This document shows, one piece after another, positions 18,093 through 26,475 of a stretch of DNA of 64,000 nucleotides. How positions within the stretch are numbered: position 1 is the stretch's first letter; each line of letters begins with the position of its first letter. The stretch comes from Bacteroidales bacterium. GTDB lineage: Bacteria > Bacteroidota > Bacteroidia > Bacteroidales > VadinHA17. The translations under genes were made by a program, and so were the position numbers. Location: assembly GCA_020201035.1 (NCBI GenBank), contig JAIVHO010000031.1, positions 124,001-188,000 of the forward strand, written 5' to 3'. The notes below the pieces were generated by a model. That model ran no database searches. It was given only the letters and a program-made list of their open reading frames with translations, and was not told the DNA's origin.

Positions 18093-19652
18093 TTAAAGTG
18101 GTATATTACTATGCTTCTTCATGGGTGAGAAATCCTTTTTGGTAGCCAGTGACCTGAGAGCCCTTATAACCCTGAACCGTGTATTTCTTGGTTCAATCAC
18201 ATCATCAAGGAAGCCATATCTTGCTGCCTCATATGGATTGGCAAATTTGTCCCTGTACTCATCCTCCTTCTGCTTTGTATACCTGGCGCGTTCATCCGCA
18301 TCCTCAATCAGGCTGATATTCTTACCCTCGAGCACTTCAATGGCACCTGCGGGCCCCATTACTGCAATCTCGGCCGAGGGCCATGCATAGTTAATATCGC
18401 CCCTGAGCTGCTTTGAAGACATTACACAATGGGCCCCTCCGTATGATTTTCTCAGGGTCACTGTTATCTTGGGCACTGTTGCTTCACCGTATGCAAACAT
18501 CAGTTTTGCACCATGAATAATTATACCGCCGTACTCCTGAGCACTTCCAGGAAGAAAACCGGGCACATCCACCAGGGTAACAATTGGTATATTGAAAGCA
18601 TCACAGAACCTTACGAAACGGGCAGCTTTCCTTGAAGCTTCAATATCAAGAACACCGGCAAGGAAACTTGGCTGATTGGCCACTATACCAACCGGCATTC
18701 CGTCAAACTTGGAAAATCCCACTACAATATTCCTTGCATAGTTTGCATGTATCTCAAGAAACTCCTCATTATCAACTATCTTGTATATAACATCCTTTAT
18801 ATTATATGGCTGATTGGCACTCTCCGGAATAATTTCATTAAGGTCATCTTCAAGCCTGTCGATAGGATCATTACATTCTGTTACCGGGGGATCCTCAAGA
18901 TTGTTCTGGGGGAGATAACTAAGCAGCTTCCTGATAAGGAGTAACCCTTCCTCTTCATCTTCTGCAACAAACTGGGCAACACCCGACTTGGTTGAATGAA
19001 CCGATGCTCCACCCAGGTCCTCTATTGAGATGTCTTCACCCGTAACTGTCTTTGTAACCTTAGGACCGGTAACAAACATGTAGCTGCTATCCTGACTCAT
19101 CACAATAAAATCGGTCAGAGCCGGCGAGTAAACTGCACCACCTGCACACGGGCCAAAGATCGCAGATATCTGTGGAATGACTCCTGATGCAAGGATATTG
19201 CGTTCAAAGATCTCTGCATAACCTGCCAGGCTCCTAACACCCTCCTGTATCCTTGCCCCACCGGAATCATTAATTCCTATCACAGGAGCACCAACCTTCA
19301 TTGCCTGATCCATAACCTTGCAAATCTTCATTGCAAAAGTCTCCGAAAGTGACCCTCCAAATACTGTAAAATCCTGGGAGAATACATAAACCACTCTCCC
19401 GTCAATTGTTCCATGGCCGGTAACTACACCGTCTGAAAGATACTTCTGATCACCCAGACCAAAATCTTCTGTCCTGTGAGTCACAAACATATCAAACTCT
19501 TCGAAACTACCCTCATCAAGAAGTATCTCTATTCTCTCTCTTGCGGTAAGTTTTCCCTTTCGGTGCTGAGCCTCGATCCGTTTCTCACCGCCACCCAGTT
19601 TAGCTTTTTCCCTGAGTTCAATTAGCTCCTTTATTTTATCCTGCCTCTTCAT
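18093..19652 (-). CDS. mmdA: Methylmalonyl-CoA decarboxylase alpha subunit (carboxyltransferase)
   Basis: A 519-aa acyl-CoA carboxyltransferase of the MmdA/PccB group. It moves the carboxyl from methylmalonyl-CoA to biotin. Motifs: an N-terminal crotonase-like half with [21 protein letters not shown] and the oxyanion-loop [15 protein letters not shown] near residue 130, and a C-terminal half with [20 protein letters not shown] near residue 366 and the GGAHCVMSS loop. It has no biotin-carboxylase partner nearby. With MmdB, MmdC and MmdD it forms the Na+-exporting enzyme, although similar subunits serve propionyl-CoA carboxylase. Confidence 0.93.
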   Translation of the reverse strand: MKRQDKIKELIELREKAKLGGGEKRIEAQHRKGKLTARERIEILLDEGSFEEFDMFVTHRTEDFGLGDQKYLSDGVVTGHGTIDGRVVYVFSQDFTVFGGSLSETFAMKICKVMDQAMKVGAPVIGINDSGGARIQEGVRSLAGYAEIFERNILASGVIPQISAIFGPCAGGAVYSPALTDFIVMSQDSSYMFVTGPKVTKTVTGEDISIEDLGGASVHSTKSGVAQFVAEDEEEGLLLIRKLLSYLPQNNLEDPPVTECNDPIDRLEDDLNEIIPESANQPYNIKDVIYKIVDNEEFLEIHANYARNIVVGFSKFDGMPVGIVANQPSFLAGVLDIEASRKAARFVRFCDAFNIPIVTLVDVPGFLPGSAQEYGGIIIHGAKLMFAYGEATVPKITVTLRKSYGGAHCVMSSKQLRGDINYAWPSAEIAVMGPAGAIEVLEGKNISLIEDADERARYTKQKEDEYRDKFANPYEAARYGFLDDVIEPRNTRFRVIRALRSLATKKDFSPMKKHSNIPL

Positions 19653-19666
19653 AATTAATGCTTCAA

Positions 19667-20083
19667 CTATTCCTTACTGGACCTGTTTTCACACAGTTCT
19701 GTCAATACACCAAAAGTTGATTTGGGATGAAGAAAAGCGATATCAAGCCCCTCAGCACCCTTTCGTGAGCAACTGTCTATAAGTCTGACTCCCGCCGCTT
19801 CCGCCTCTTTCAGTCGTTCCGCAATATCTGATACTGCAAATGCAATATGATGAACCCCCTCACCTCTCTTCTCAATAAACTTACCAATAGGTCCTTCAGG
19901 ATCTGTTGACTCAAGCAGTTCAATCTTTGTCTGCCCTACCCTGAAAAAGGCTGTCTTTACTTTTTGATCCGCAACATTCTCAATGTTATAACACTTCAGA
20001 CCAAAGACCTTTTCATAAAAAGGAACCGCTTCGTCAAGACTCTTTACAGCAATTCCAATATGTTCAATATGTGTTGGTTCCAT
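19667..20083 (-). CDS. mce: Methylmalonyl-CoA epimerase
   Basis: A 138-aa vicinal-oxygen-chelate protein that interconverts (R)- and (S)-methylmalonyl-CoA. The metal-site pattern is visible: [20 protein letters not shown]-like start ([17 protein letters not shown]), [16 protein letters not shown] and TELCE at the end. The ATG at 20083 gives [13 protein letters not shown]. An upstream in-frame ATG at 20152 would include a promoter-like stretch and is rejected. It is the first gene of the operon and lies 14 bp before mmdA. Confidence 0.93.
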   Translation of the reverse strand: MEPTHIEHIGIAVKSLDEAVPFYEKVFGLKCYNIENVADQKVKTAFFRVGQTKIELLESTDPEGPIGKFIEKRGEGVHHIAFAVSDIAERLKEAEAAGVRLIDSCSRKGAEGLDIAFLHPKSTFGVLTELCENRSSKE

Positions 20084-20107
20084 ATTATTATTATTTATAA
20101 TAAAAAA

Positions 20108-20140
20108 CAAAATTACTCTATTTAGCATTACAGCCAACAA
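20108..20140 (-). promoter_or_regulatory. Promoter of the mce-mmd(-cit) operon
   Basis: On the minus strand TTGTTGG (20134-20140) is followed after a 19-bp spacer by TAATTTTG (20108-20115), matching the Bacteroidota promoter form. The start codon of mce follows ~25 bp further on. Confidence 0.55.
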
Positions 20141-20213
20141 GATAAATGTCATATTTTTCAGTCATTTTTTTATAATCTGCTCTGCAAAAATGACCCTGAA
20201 GAAAATTATCGAA

Positions 20214-20247
20214 CAAAAAGAGGAAAAGCAACTGGCCTGACGGCCAG
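20214..20247 (-). terminator. Intrinsic terminator of the polyferredoxin/DUF362 unit
   Basis: CTGGCC-TGAC-GGCCAG (20232-20247) forms a perfect 6-bp stem immediately after the polyferredoxin stop. On the minus strand a T-rich run (TTGCTTTTCCTCTTTTTG) follows. It separates this unit from the mce operon downstream. Confidence 0.65.
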
Positions 20248-20250
20248 CTA

Positions 20251-21924
20251 TCAGAAGGGGAATTCTTCAAGCACCTTATCGTCTAATGTGCCGGTTTCAG
20301 GTTTTTTAGCATCCAGATGAACAGGATTACCATTCACATATATCGCTTTGAAGGGGACGGTAGGACAGGCATATTCGCATGCTCCGCAACCTATGCAGAT
20401 ATCTTCCTCAACCTCCGGAATAACAAGGTTATCAATAAAAGGAATCATCTTTACTGCCTTGGTTGGGCAGTGCTCTGAACACGCTCCGCAATCCGTTTTT
20501 TCTGTCTCAACGATACAGTTCTCCTTAATAAACTTAACCTTACCTATCTGTGTAAGTTTTTTTGCTTCAAGTATCAGTGGCATTAAAGCACCGGTCGGAC
20601 AAACATCTATGCACACCGTGCATTCAAAATTGCAGAAGCCCTTGTGATAATCCATAACCGGCTGCATTATCCCATCCAGTCCATAAGACCTGAATGAAGG
20701 TCTTAATACGGAAGTAGGACAGGCACTTACACATAATGAGCAGGCGGTGCAGTAGTCGTTAAAATGTTCCTGCCCTATACCACCGGGAGGGCATACAGGA
20801 TATTCCCTGTTTTCACGAACAGTTGAAGCCTTAGTTGGTACCGGTGCGTCCTGACCGTTAGCCAAAGAGGTAAAGGTCGCGGACAATATCAGTGAATTAA
20901 AAATAAAGTTTCTTTTGCCATTGTCTACAGACTCCTCATTTATAGACTCCCCAATACCTGATTGCCCGGCCTGAACAGGTTTCTTAATTTGCTCCGGTTC
21001 CCCTGCTGCCGCAACTTTACGCCTGCCTTTTGAATTCTCCTCCTCTGAGCCGTCAACCATCTTTCCTGATCGTCTTATCCCAAAAGATATTGCATTATCG
21101 TTGCAGGAGTCAATGCAATTAAAGCAGGTAACGCACCTGGTGACATCAATGGACTCATGTAAAAAATCTATGCAGGATGATTTGCATGCAACAGCGCATC
21201 TTCCGCATCTTGTACAACTGCTGCTGTCTATCCTGATACCGAAGATGGATACCTTTGAGATCAACCCCAGGAAGGTTCCAACCGGACAAACGGTGTTACA
21301 ATATAACCTGCCGTGCCTGTATGCCATATATCCTGTAAGTCCGAGAAAAAACAGGGGCAGTATAAATGCCGCTGCAGTGATTCCCTTCAGCTGAATTGTG
21401 TAAAGAGTATAGATATCAAACCGGGTCAGAATTGAGGCCAGAAGGTTATTGCCCTGTACCACAGCCGGTTTAAGAAAATAGGTCATCATCCTGCCGAATA
21501 TACTGTACGGATCCAGAATGGTAACCATCAGCACTGATCCGGCAAGAGCCACAATAACCGTAATCGCAAGAAGAGAGTATCTGGTTATGGTATATGGAAT
21601 GGCAAACCTGAATTTTCTGTTCTTCCTGTTAATGATCCCTGCAATCCTGTTTACAATATCCTGAAAGATGCCGAGCGGACAAAGAAAAGAGCAGTAAGAC
21701 CTGCCGGTAAAAACCGTTAGTGCAAGAACCACTAGAAATCCACTTGCCAGAAGTGAAGGAAGGTTGATAAATTTAAGAAGTGAAGGCAGAAACTGAATAT
21801 ACAGAATACCTGTAACCCAGCTTTCAGGAATCATGTGCCTTATATCAAGAAACACAAAAGCAACTGAAATAATCAGCAGAGAAGCGAAGACAACCCTGAA
21901 TTTCCTAAGAGCAGAAGACTTCAT
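20251..21924 (-). CDS. NapH-like membrane polyferredoxin fused to a second ferredoxin module
   Basis: A 557-aa protein. Residues 1-~215 are NapH-like: four to five hydrophobic helices with two CxxxCP motifs (YCSFLCPLG near 78, YCNTVCPVG near 209). Two [4Fe-4S] ferredoxin sites follow (CTRCGRCAVACKSSC near 237 and CVTCFNCIDSC near 264). A polar linker leads to KRNFIFNSLILSATF near 338, which resembles a decayed Tat/secretion signal. After it come four more cluster motifs (CTACSLCVSACP, CTVCIDVCP, CGACSEHCP, CIGCGACEYACP). This looks like a NapH and NapG-type fusion. It follows the Tat-exported DUF362 gene by 8 bp. Confidence 0.82.
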   Translation of the reverse strand: MKSSALRKFRVVFASLLIISVAFVFLDIRHMIPESWVTGILYIQFLPSLLKFINLPSLLASGFLVVLALTVFTGRSYCSFLCPLGIFQDIVNRIAGIINRKNRKFRFAIPYTITRYSLLAITVIVALAGSVLMVTILDPYSIFGRMMTYFLKPAVVQGNNLLASILTRFDIYTLYTIQLKGITAAAFILPLFFLGLTGYMAYRHGRLYCNTVCPVGTFLGLISKVSIFGIRIDSSSCTRCGRCAVACKSSCIDFLHESIDVTRCVTCFNCIDSCNDNAISFGIRRSGKMVDGSEEENSKGRRKVAAAGEPEQIKKPVQAGQSGIGESINEESVDNGKRNFIFNSLILSATFTSLANGQDAPVPTKASTVRENREYPVCPPGGIGQEHFNDYCTACSLCVSACPTSVLRPSFRSYGLDGIMQPVMDYHKGFCNFECTVCIDVCPTGALMPLILEAKKLTQIGKVKFIKENCIVETEKTDCGACSEHCPTKAVKMIPFIDNLVIPEVEEDICIGCGACEYACPTVPFKAIYVNGNPVHLDAKKPETGTLDDKVLEEFPF

Positions 21925-21932
21925 GTAACCCC

Positions 21933-22853
21933 TTACATTGCAATTTTATGAATATTCATTGAGTCTATCTCCATGGATCCCACGCCCATCTGATGGGCGA
22001 TCGGAATATGATCCACCCTTTCGGGATCAAGTCCCAGCAACCGGGCCGCAGCAGTATCCGCAGCAACCATATCTGTTGATATAAGCTGTGCCTTCATAGT
22101 CTGGACATCTGCCATGGATACTCCCCTTGGACCATTCTTTGTCATAACCGAATAGCAATCAATTATATTCAGATGAGGCTTATAATCAGACATTCCGTAA
22201 TCAGCAATACACTGATGAAGATTATTGGTATGCCAGAACCGCCTGTCCCAGACAACACCCATCATATTTTTCAATGAGGCTGTCATCTTGGCTGAACTGT
22301 GAACCTTAAGAATCGGCACATTTATAAAAACATCACTCTCCAGTATCAGCTCATGCACCTTGGCCTTTTTCAGAACCCTGGCTCCGGGTATTGAAATCTC
22401 CTGGTAGTAGTTTTCCGTATTTCCGGGAACAACCTTGGCACCTGCATCCCTGGCCATCTTCTCAATCATTGAGGTCTTATAGCATTTTACCCAGTCGTCG
22501 CAGGTATTGTCAAAAACATATACCTCCCCTGCTCCTGCTCTTAAAGCATGTTCAACTATCCTCTTGATAAGGGCGGGATTAGTGTTGGCTGCCTTCTCAG
22601 GCACCACATCCCAGCCAATATTTGGCTTTATCACAACCTTCTGTCCCTTCTTCACAAAAGCACTCATTCCACCAAGTGCACTTATACCCTTATCAAACAT
22701 TGCTGCAGCTTCACCACCACGGATCGCAACCATATCATAAGCAGCAGGTGAAGGTACCCCACCCATAACTCGCCCATATCCACCTATGGTACAGGCTGCC
22801 CCGGCTACAACACCTGCAGCCGCTGACTTAAGTAAAAAATCCCTTCGCTTCAT
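21933..22853 (-). CDS. Tat-exported DUF362 protein
   Basis: A 306-aa protein beginning MKRRDFLLKSAAAGVVAGAA, a clear twin-arginine signal. The body is of the DUF362 type: VVIKPNIGWD near residue 70, then PALIKRIVEHALRAGAGEVYVFDNT (AGEVYVFDNT) and a VHELILESDVFINVPILKVHSSAKMT region (INVPILKVH). DUF362 proteins often occur beside ferredoxin-like proteins, and their chemistry is poorly known. Co-transcription with the polyferredoxin (8-bp gap) suggests a periplasmic redox pair. Tat export implies that it folds, possibly with a cofactor, before export. Confidence 0.85.
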   Translation of the reverse strand: MKRRDFLLKSAAAGVVAGAACTIGGYGRVMGGVPSPAAYDMVAIRGGEAAAMFDKGISALGGMSAFVKKGQKVVIKPNIGWDVVPEKAANTNPALIKRIVEHALRAGAGEVYVFDNTCDDWVKCYKTSMIEKMARDAGAKVVPGNTENYYQEISIPGARVLKKAKVHELILESDVFINVPILKVHSSAKMTASLKNMMGVVWDRRFWHTNNLHQCIADYGMSDYKPHLNIIDCYSVMTKNGPRGVSMADVQTMKAQLISTDMVAADTAAARLLGLDPERVDHIPIAHQMGVGSMEIDSMNIHKIAM

Positions 22854-23007
22854 AATATTCCTTTCTTTATTATTATCCCTTTATAAATCGTGTGCAAAAT
22901 ACAATTTTAAATCCTAAATTAATATGCTAAGTATTATATTAGCACCGGTTTTATAACAGATTATTAACCTTTCTGCATCATTAATTGTGCAAAAAAACAG
23001 AGATAAC

Positions 23008-24186
23008 ATGAAGATTTTATATTACGAATGCTTTTCCGGTATCAGCGGCGACATGAACCTGGGAGCAATGATTGACATTGGAGTGGAGGAGTTGTACCTC
23101 AGGAATGAACTTTCACGACTTAATCTTAAAGGCTGGGAGCTTGCTGTTGAAAAGGAGAAGAGACACGGTATTACCGGAACAAAGGTTACAGTTATTCCCA
23201 CCAGGGAAGAACACCATCACCGTCATCCCGGCGATATCGAAAAAATTATTGAAGAGAGTACTCTTTCCGGTAATGTTAAAAGGATTGCGTCTGCAATATT
23301 CAGGGAGGTGGCTCTGGCTGAATCAAAGGTGCATGATATCCCCTACGAATCGGTTCACTTTCATGAAGTAGGAGCTGTTGACTCCATTATAGATATAGTT
23401 GGTGCAGCCATATGTTATGACAGGCTTGGTATTGATAAAGTACACATATCAACTCTTGAGCTGGGAGGAGGAATGGTAAAGTGTGCCCACGGGGTACTAC
23501 CCGTGCCGGCCCCCGCAACAATTGAAATAGTAAGGGGCCTGCCTGTGATTACCGGTGGTGTCAGTTTTGAGGCAACCACCCCTACGGGTGCAGCAATTGT
23601 AAAAGCCCTCGGAACCTCATTTGGCGCTGCCCCCGGTTTAATTATTGAGAAAACAGGTTATGGCATCGGCCAGAAAGAGGGAATTGAGCGGCCGAATATG
23701 CTAAGGGTTTCTGTTGCTGAAACGGTTGAAACAGCCAAATATAAGGATGATGCGTTTATTGCAGAGTGCAATATTGATGATATGAACCCAGAATGGTATG
23801 AATATATTACCGGTCTCCTTTTTAAAGCGGGAGCATCAGATGTGTGGCTTACCCCAATAATAATGAAACGAAACCGCCCGGCAACAAAACTCTCACTCCT
23901 TTGTGCAGGCGATAAACTGGATATACTAAAAAATATTATTCTCAGGGAATCCACAACGGTTGGATTAAGAATCATCGCTGCAGGCAAGGTTGCGCTGGAG
24001 AGATCCATAGAAGTGATTGACACACCTATGGGAAAATTCAGAATAAAGGTATCCCGGCTTGACGGGAAGGTGGCAACGGCTAAAGCTGAATTCAGTGATT
24101 GCAGTGATGCAGCCACCAGAAACAATATTCCTCTAAAGGATGTTTACCGGTATATTGACCATGAAACATCAAAATTGTATGATTGA
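23008..24186 (+). CDS. larC: Nickel-pincer cofactor nickel insertase LarC
   Basis: A 392-aa LarC. It inserts Ni into the pyridinium-3,5-bisthiocarboxylate mononucleotide cofactor. The ATG at 23008 gives the canonical MKILYYECFSGISGDMN, while the upstream GTG at 22987 is less likely. Visible features are the EEHHHRHPGDIEKII His-rich segment near residue 68, HFHEVGAVDSIIDIVGAA near 115, the EATTPTGAAI block and the C-terminal EFRIKVSRLDGKVATAKAE-like part (FRIKVSRLDGKVATAKAE). In lactobacilli larC carries a programmed frameshift, but here it is a single uninterrupted frame. larE overlaps its end by 8 bp. Confidence 0.92.
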   Translation: MKILYYECFSGISGDMNLGAMIDIGVEELYLRNELSRLNLKGWELAVEKEKRHGITGTKVTVIPTREEHHHRHPGDIEKIIEESTLSGNVKRIASAIFREVALAESKVHDIPYESVHFHEVGAVDSIIDIVGAAICYDRLGIDKVHISTLELGGGMVKCAHGVLPVPAPATIEIVRGLPVITGGVSFEATTPTGAAIVKALGTSFGAAPGLIIEKTGYGIGQKEGIERPNMLRVSVAETVETAKYKDDAFIAECNIDDMNPEWYEYITGLLFKAGASDVWLTPIIMKRNRPATKLSLLCAGDKLDILKNIILRESTTVGLRIIAAGKVALERSIEVIDTPMGKFRIKVSRLDGKVATAKAEFSDCSDAATRNNIPLKDVYRYIDHETSKLYD

Positions 24187-24967
24187 AGATAAACTGCACC
24201 ATTTCAGGAGTCTCTTTAATAAAGCAGAGATAGTAACACTTGCCTTTTCCGGAGGTGTTGACAGCACACTTCTGCTCTATCTGCTGAGGCATGAAACCAG
24301 CGCTGCTGTAAAGGCTGTAACGGTAAAAACACCATATATTCCCGAATGGGAACTGGCTGAAGCAATTGAAATTTGCCGTGAGACAGATACAGAACATGCT
24401 GTAATCCGCCTGGATATTCCGGATATTCTGATTAACAATCCTGCCGACAGGTGCTACCTTTGCAAAAAGGAGCTCTTCTCATGGATCATCGATGAAGCTG
24501 CAAAAAGGGGACCCGGGATTATCGTTGACGGCACCAATAGTGATGATACAGGCTTACACAGGCCGGGGCTAAAGGCACTTGAAGAGTTAAAGATATTGAG
24601 TCCCTTAAGAGATTCAGGATTTACCAAGGGCGAAATCCGGGAGTTACTCAGAAAATATAAGCCTGATATGGCTGATAAACCAGCATATTCATGCCTTATG
24701 ACAAGACTGCCATACAATACCCGGGTAACCAGAAATGTTCTGGAGATAATTGAAAATGGCGAGCAGTACATTCACTCACTGGGGTTTCCAGGTACAAGAT
24801 TAAGAGTACATGGAGATATTGCAAGGATCGAAACCAGTCTTAAAAATTTGCCGGAGATTTTATCCGAACCCGTAAGACAATCAATTACGGAAAAAATCAG
24901 ATCACTGGGAGTTCGATATGTAACAATTGATCTTGAAGGGTACCGGACGGGAAGTATGGACACATAA
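24179..24967 (+). CDS. larE: Sulfur transferase LarE (nickel-pincer cofactor)
   Basis: A 262-aa PP-loop ATPase that adds sulfur to the pyridinium dicarboxylate precursor. The loop SGGVDST lies at residues 24-30. There is a CYLC pair near residue 95 (DRCYLCKKELF) and a Cys in KPAYSCLMTRLPY near residue 170, the position of the sacrificial Cys in the characterised enzyme. The ATG at 24179 overlaps the larC stop and is favoured over two upstream in-frame ATGs. The three cysteines could alternatively hold an iron-sulfur cluster, as reported for some LarE proteins. Confidence 0.9.
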   Translation: MIEDKLHHFRSLFNKAEIVTLAFSGGVDSTLLLYLLRHETSAAVKAVTVKTPYIPEWELAEAIEICRETDTEHAVIRLDIPDILINNPADRCYLCKKELFSWIIDEAAKRGPGIIVDGTNSDDTGLHRPGLKALEELKILSPLRDSGFTKGEIRELLRKYKPDMADKPAYSCLMTRLPYNTRVTRNVLEIIENGEQYIHSLGFPGTRLRVHGDIARIETSLKNLPEILSEPVRQSITEKIRSLGVRYVTIDLEGYRTGSMDT

Positions 24968-25073
24968 GACGACGTATCTAAAAATTTTGATAATAAAATA
25001 GCAGGCTATATATGGCAAAGCCTTTGTTCAGTAAATAGAGTATAAAAAATCAGAGCAATAAAAAATCCAACCT

Positions 25074-25820
25074 ATGAAGAAGAGTGATCTTGAGAAGTTA
25101 TTGAATGATGTTAAAGATAGACAGATAACACCAGAAGAAGCTGTTGAAAAGCTTAAGATACTTCCTTTCAGCGATCTGGGATATGCAAGAATTGACCACC
25201 ACCGGGAGCTCAGGACAGGATATCCGGAAATTGTGTTCTGTCAGGGTAAAAGCATTGATCAGGTAAAAGGTATTTTTGCCCACATCAACTCAACAGGACA
25301 ACAGGTGATTGGAACAAGAGCCACAGAAGAGATGTACATTGAGGTTGAAAAGTCTGTCCCTGGAGTAAAATGGTATTCTGAGGCAAGAATTATCAGTAAG
25401 ACTGATCCAAATACTGTTTTAACTGAAACCTCTGTCGCTGTTGTAACTGCAGGCACCTCTGATATACCTGTTGCTGAGGAAGCTGCCGTAACGGCTGAAC
25501 TGCTGGGAAACAGGGTTGTAAGGATTTACGATGCAGGAGTAGCCGGCATCCACCGGCTATTTGACAAACTTGAGGTGATAAGAAGTTGTAAGGTAATTAT
25601 TGTTATTGCGGGCATGGAGGGTGCGCTGGCAAGTGTTGTGGGAGGACTGGTTGACAAACCGGTAATTGCTGTCCCCACCTCTGTTGGTTACGGGGCCAAT
25701 TTCGGTGGGGTTTCAGCCCTGCTGGCAATGCTTACAAGCTGTGCTGCCGGTGTCAGTGTAGTCAATATTGATAATGGATTTGGTGCCGGATATAATGCAA
25801 GCATAATCAATAAACTCTGA
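25074..25820 (+). CDS. larB: Nickel-pincer cofactor carboxylase LarB
   Basis: A 248-aa LarB, related to AIR carboxylase PurE. It carboxylates and hydrolyses nicotinate adenine dinucleotide to begin the nickel-pincer cofactor. Motifs: an N-terminal helical part (LEKLLNDVKDRQITPEEAVEKLK region), RTGYPEIVFCQGK near residue 46, VVTAGTSDIPVAEEA near residue 126 and the PurE-like GMEGALASVVGGL, VPTSVGYGANFGG and GFGAGYNA at the C-terminus. It completes the larC-larE-larB set. The gap to larE is ~106 bp. Confidence 0.93.
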   Translation: MKKSDLEKLLNDVKDRQITPEEAVEKLKILPFSDLGYARIDHHRELRTGYPEIVFCQGKSIDQVKGIFAHINSTGQQVIGTRATEEMYIEVEKSVPGVKWYSEARIISKTDPNTVLTETSVAVVTAGTSDIPVAEEAAVTAELLGNRVVRIYDAGVAGIHRLFDKLEVIRSCKVIIVIAGMEGALASVVGGLVDKPVIAVPTSVGYGANFGGVSALLAMLTSCAAGVSVVNIDNGFGAGYNASIINKL

Positions 25821-25836
25821 GAGCAGGTTTATCCGG

Positions 25837-26475
25837 ATGAAGAAGCTGATCCTTTCAACTGCCTACTTTCCGCCTGTCAGCTACTTAAAAGCTATGGCAG
25901 GAGCCGACAGGGTATATATTGAATACCATGAAAACTATCTTAAGCAGACCTACAGGAACAGATGCCAAATCCCGGCTTCCAATGGAATACTCTCTCTTAC
26001 AGTTCCGGTAAAAGAGGGCAGTTTTCATAAAACAGCTGTCCGGGATTTACAGATTGACTACTCCGGGGAATGGGTAAGAACCCATCTCAGGGCCCTTAAG
26101 GCAGCGTACAATTCATCAGCATTCTATGAATTTTATATCGATGAAATAAGCACCATTCTGAATTCAGGTAACCGCTACCTTTTGGATATGAATATGGAGC
26201 TTCTGCTGAAGATGTGTGAGATGACCGGAGTGGAGGCAGAAATCTCATATACAGATCAATTTGTGCATTCATACACAGATATGGTAGATTTCAGAGAAAC
26301 CATCACACCGGGCAACAGGAAAAAAAACAGTGCACGTGATGAAACTCCTTACTTTCAGGTATTTTCTGATAAACTCGGCTTTATTCCGGATATGAGCATT
26401 CTTGATCTGCTGTTTAATATGGGTCCTGAATCATGGTCGCTGCTCAGAACCGGAACCCAACTGTTGCTGAGATAA
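25837..26475 (+). CDS. WbqC-like family protein
   Basis: A 212-aa protein of the WbqC family (ILSTAYFPPVSYLKAMAGAD near residue 5, YRNRCQIPASNGILSLTVPV and SGEWVRTHLRALKAAYNSSAFYEFY). These segments, quoted in parts (AYFPPVSYLKAM, NRCQIPASNG, RALKAAYNSSAFYEFY), are conserved. Biochemical role is unproven in the family, and an O-antigen or cofactor-attachment link is only suggested by names. In many Bacteroidota it lies beside signal peptidase, but here it follows larB by 16 bp. Its 3' end overlaps a convergent barrel gene by 32 bp. Confidence 0.78.
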   Translation: MKKLILSTAYFPPVSYLKAMAGADRVYIEYHENYLKQTYRNRCQIPASNGILSLTVPVKEGSFHKTAVRDLQIDYSGEWVRTHLRALKAAYNSSAFYEFYIDEISTILNSGNRYLLDMNMELLLKMCEMTGVEAEISYTDQFVHSYTDMVDFRETITPGNRKKNSARDETPYFQVFSDKLGFIPDMSILDLLFNMGPESWSLLRTGTQLLLR

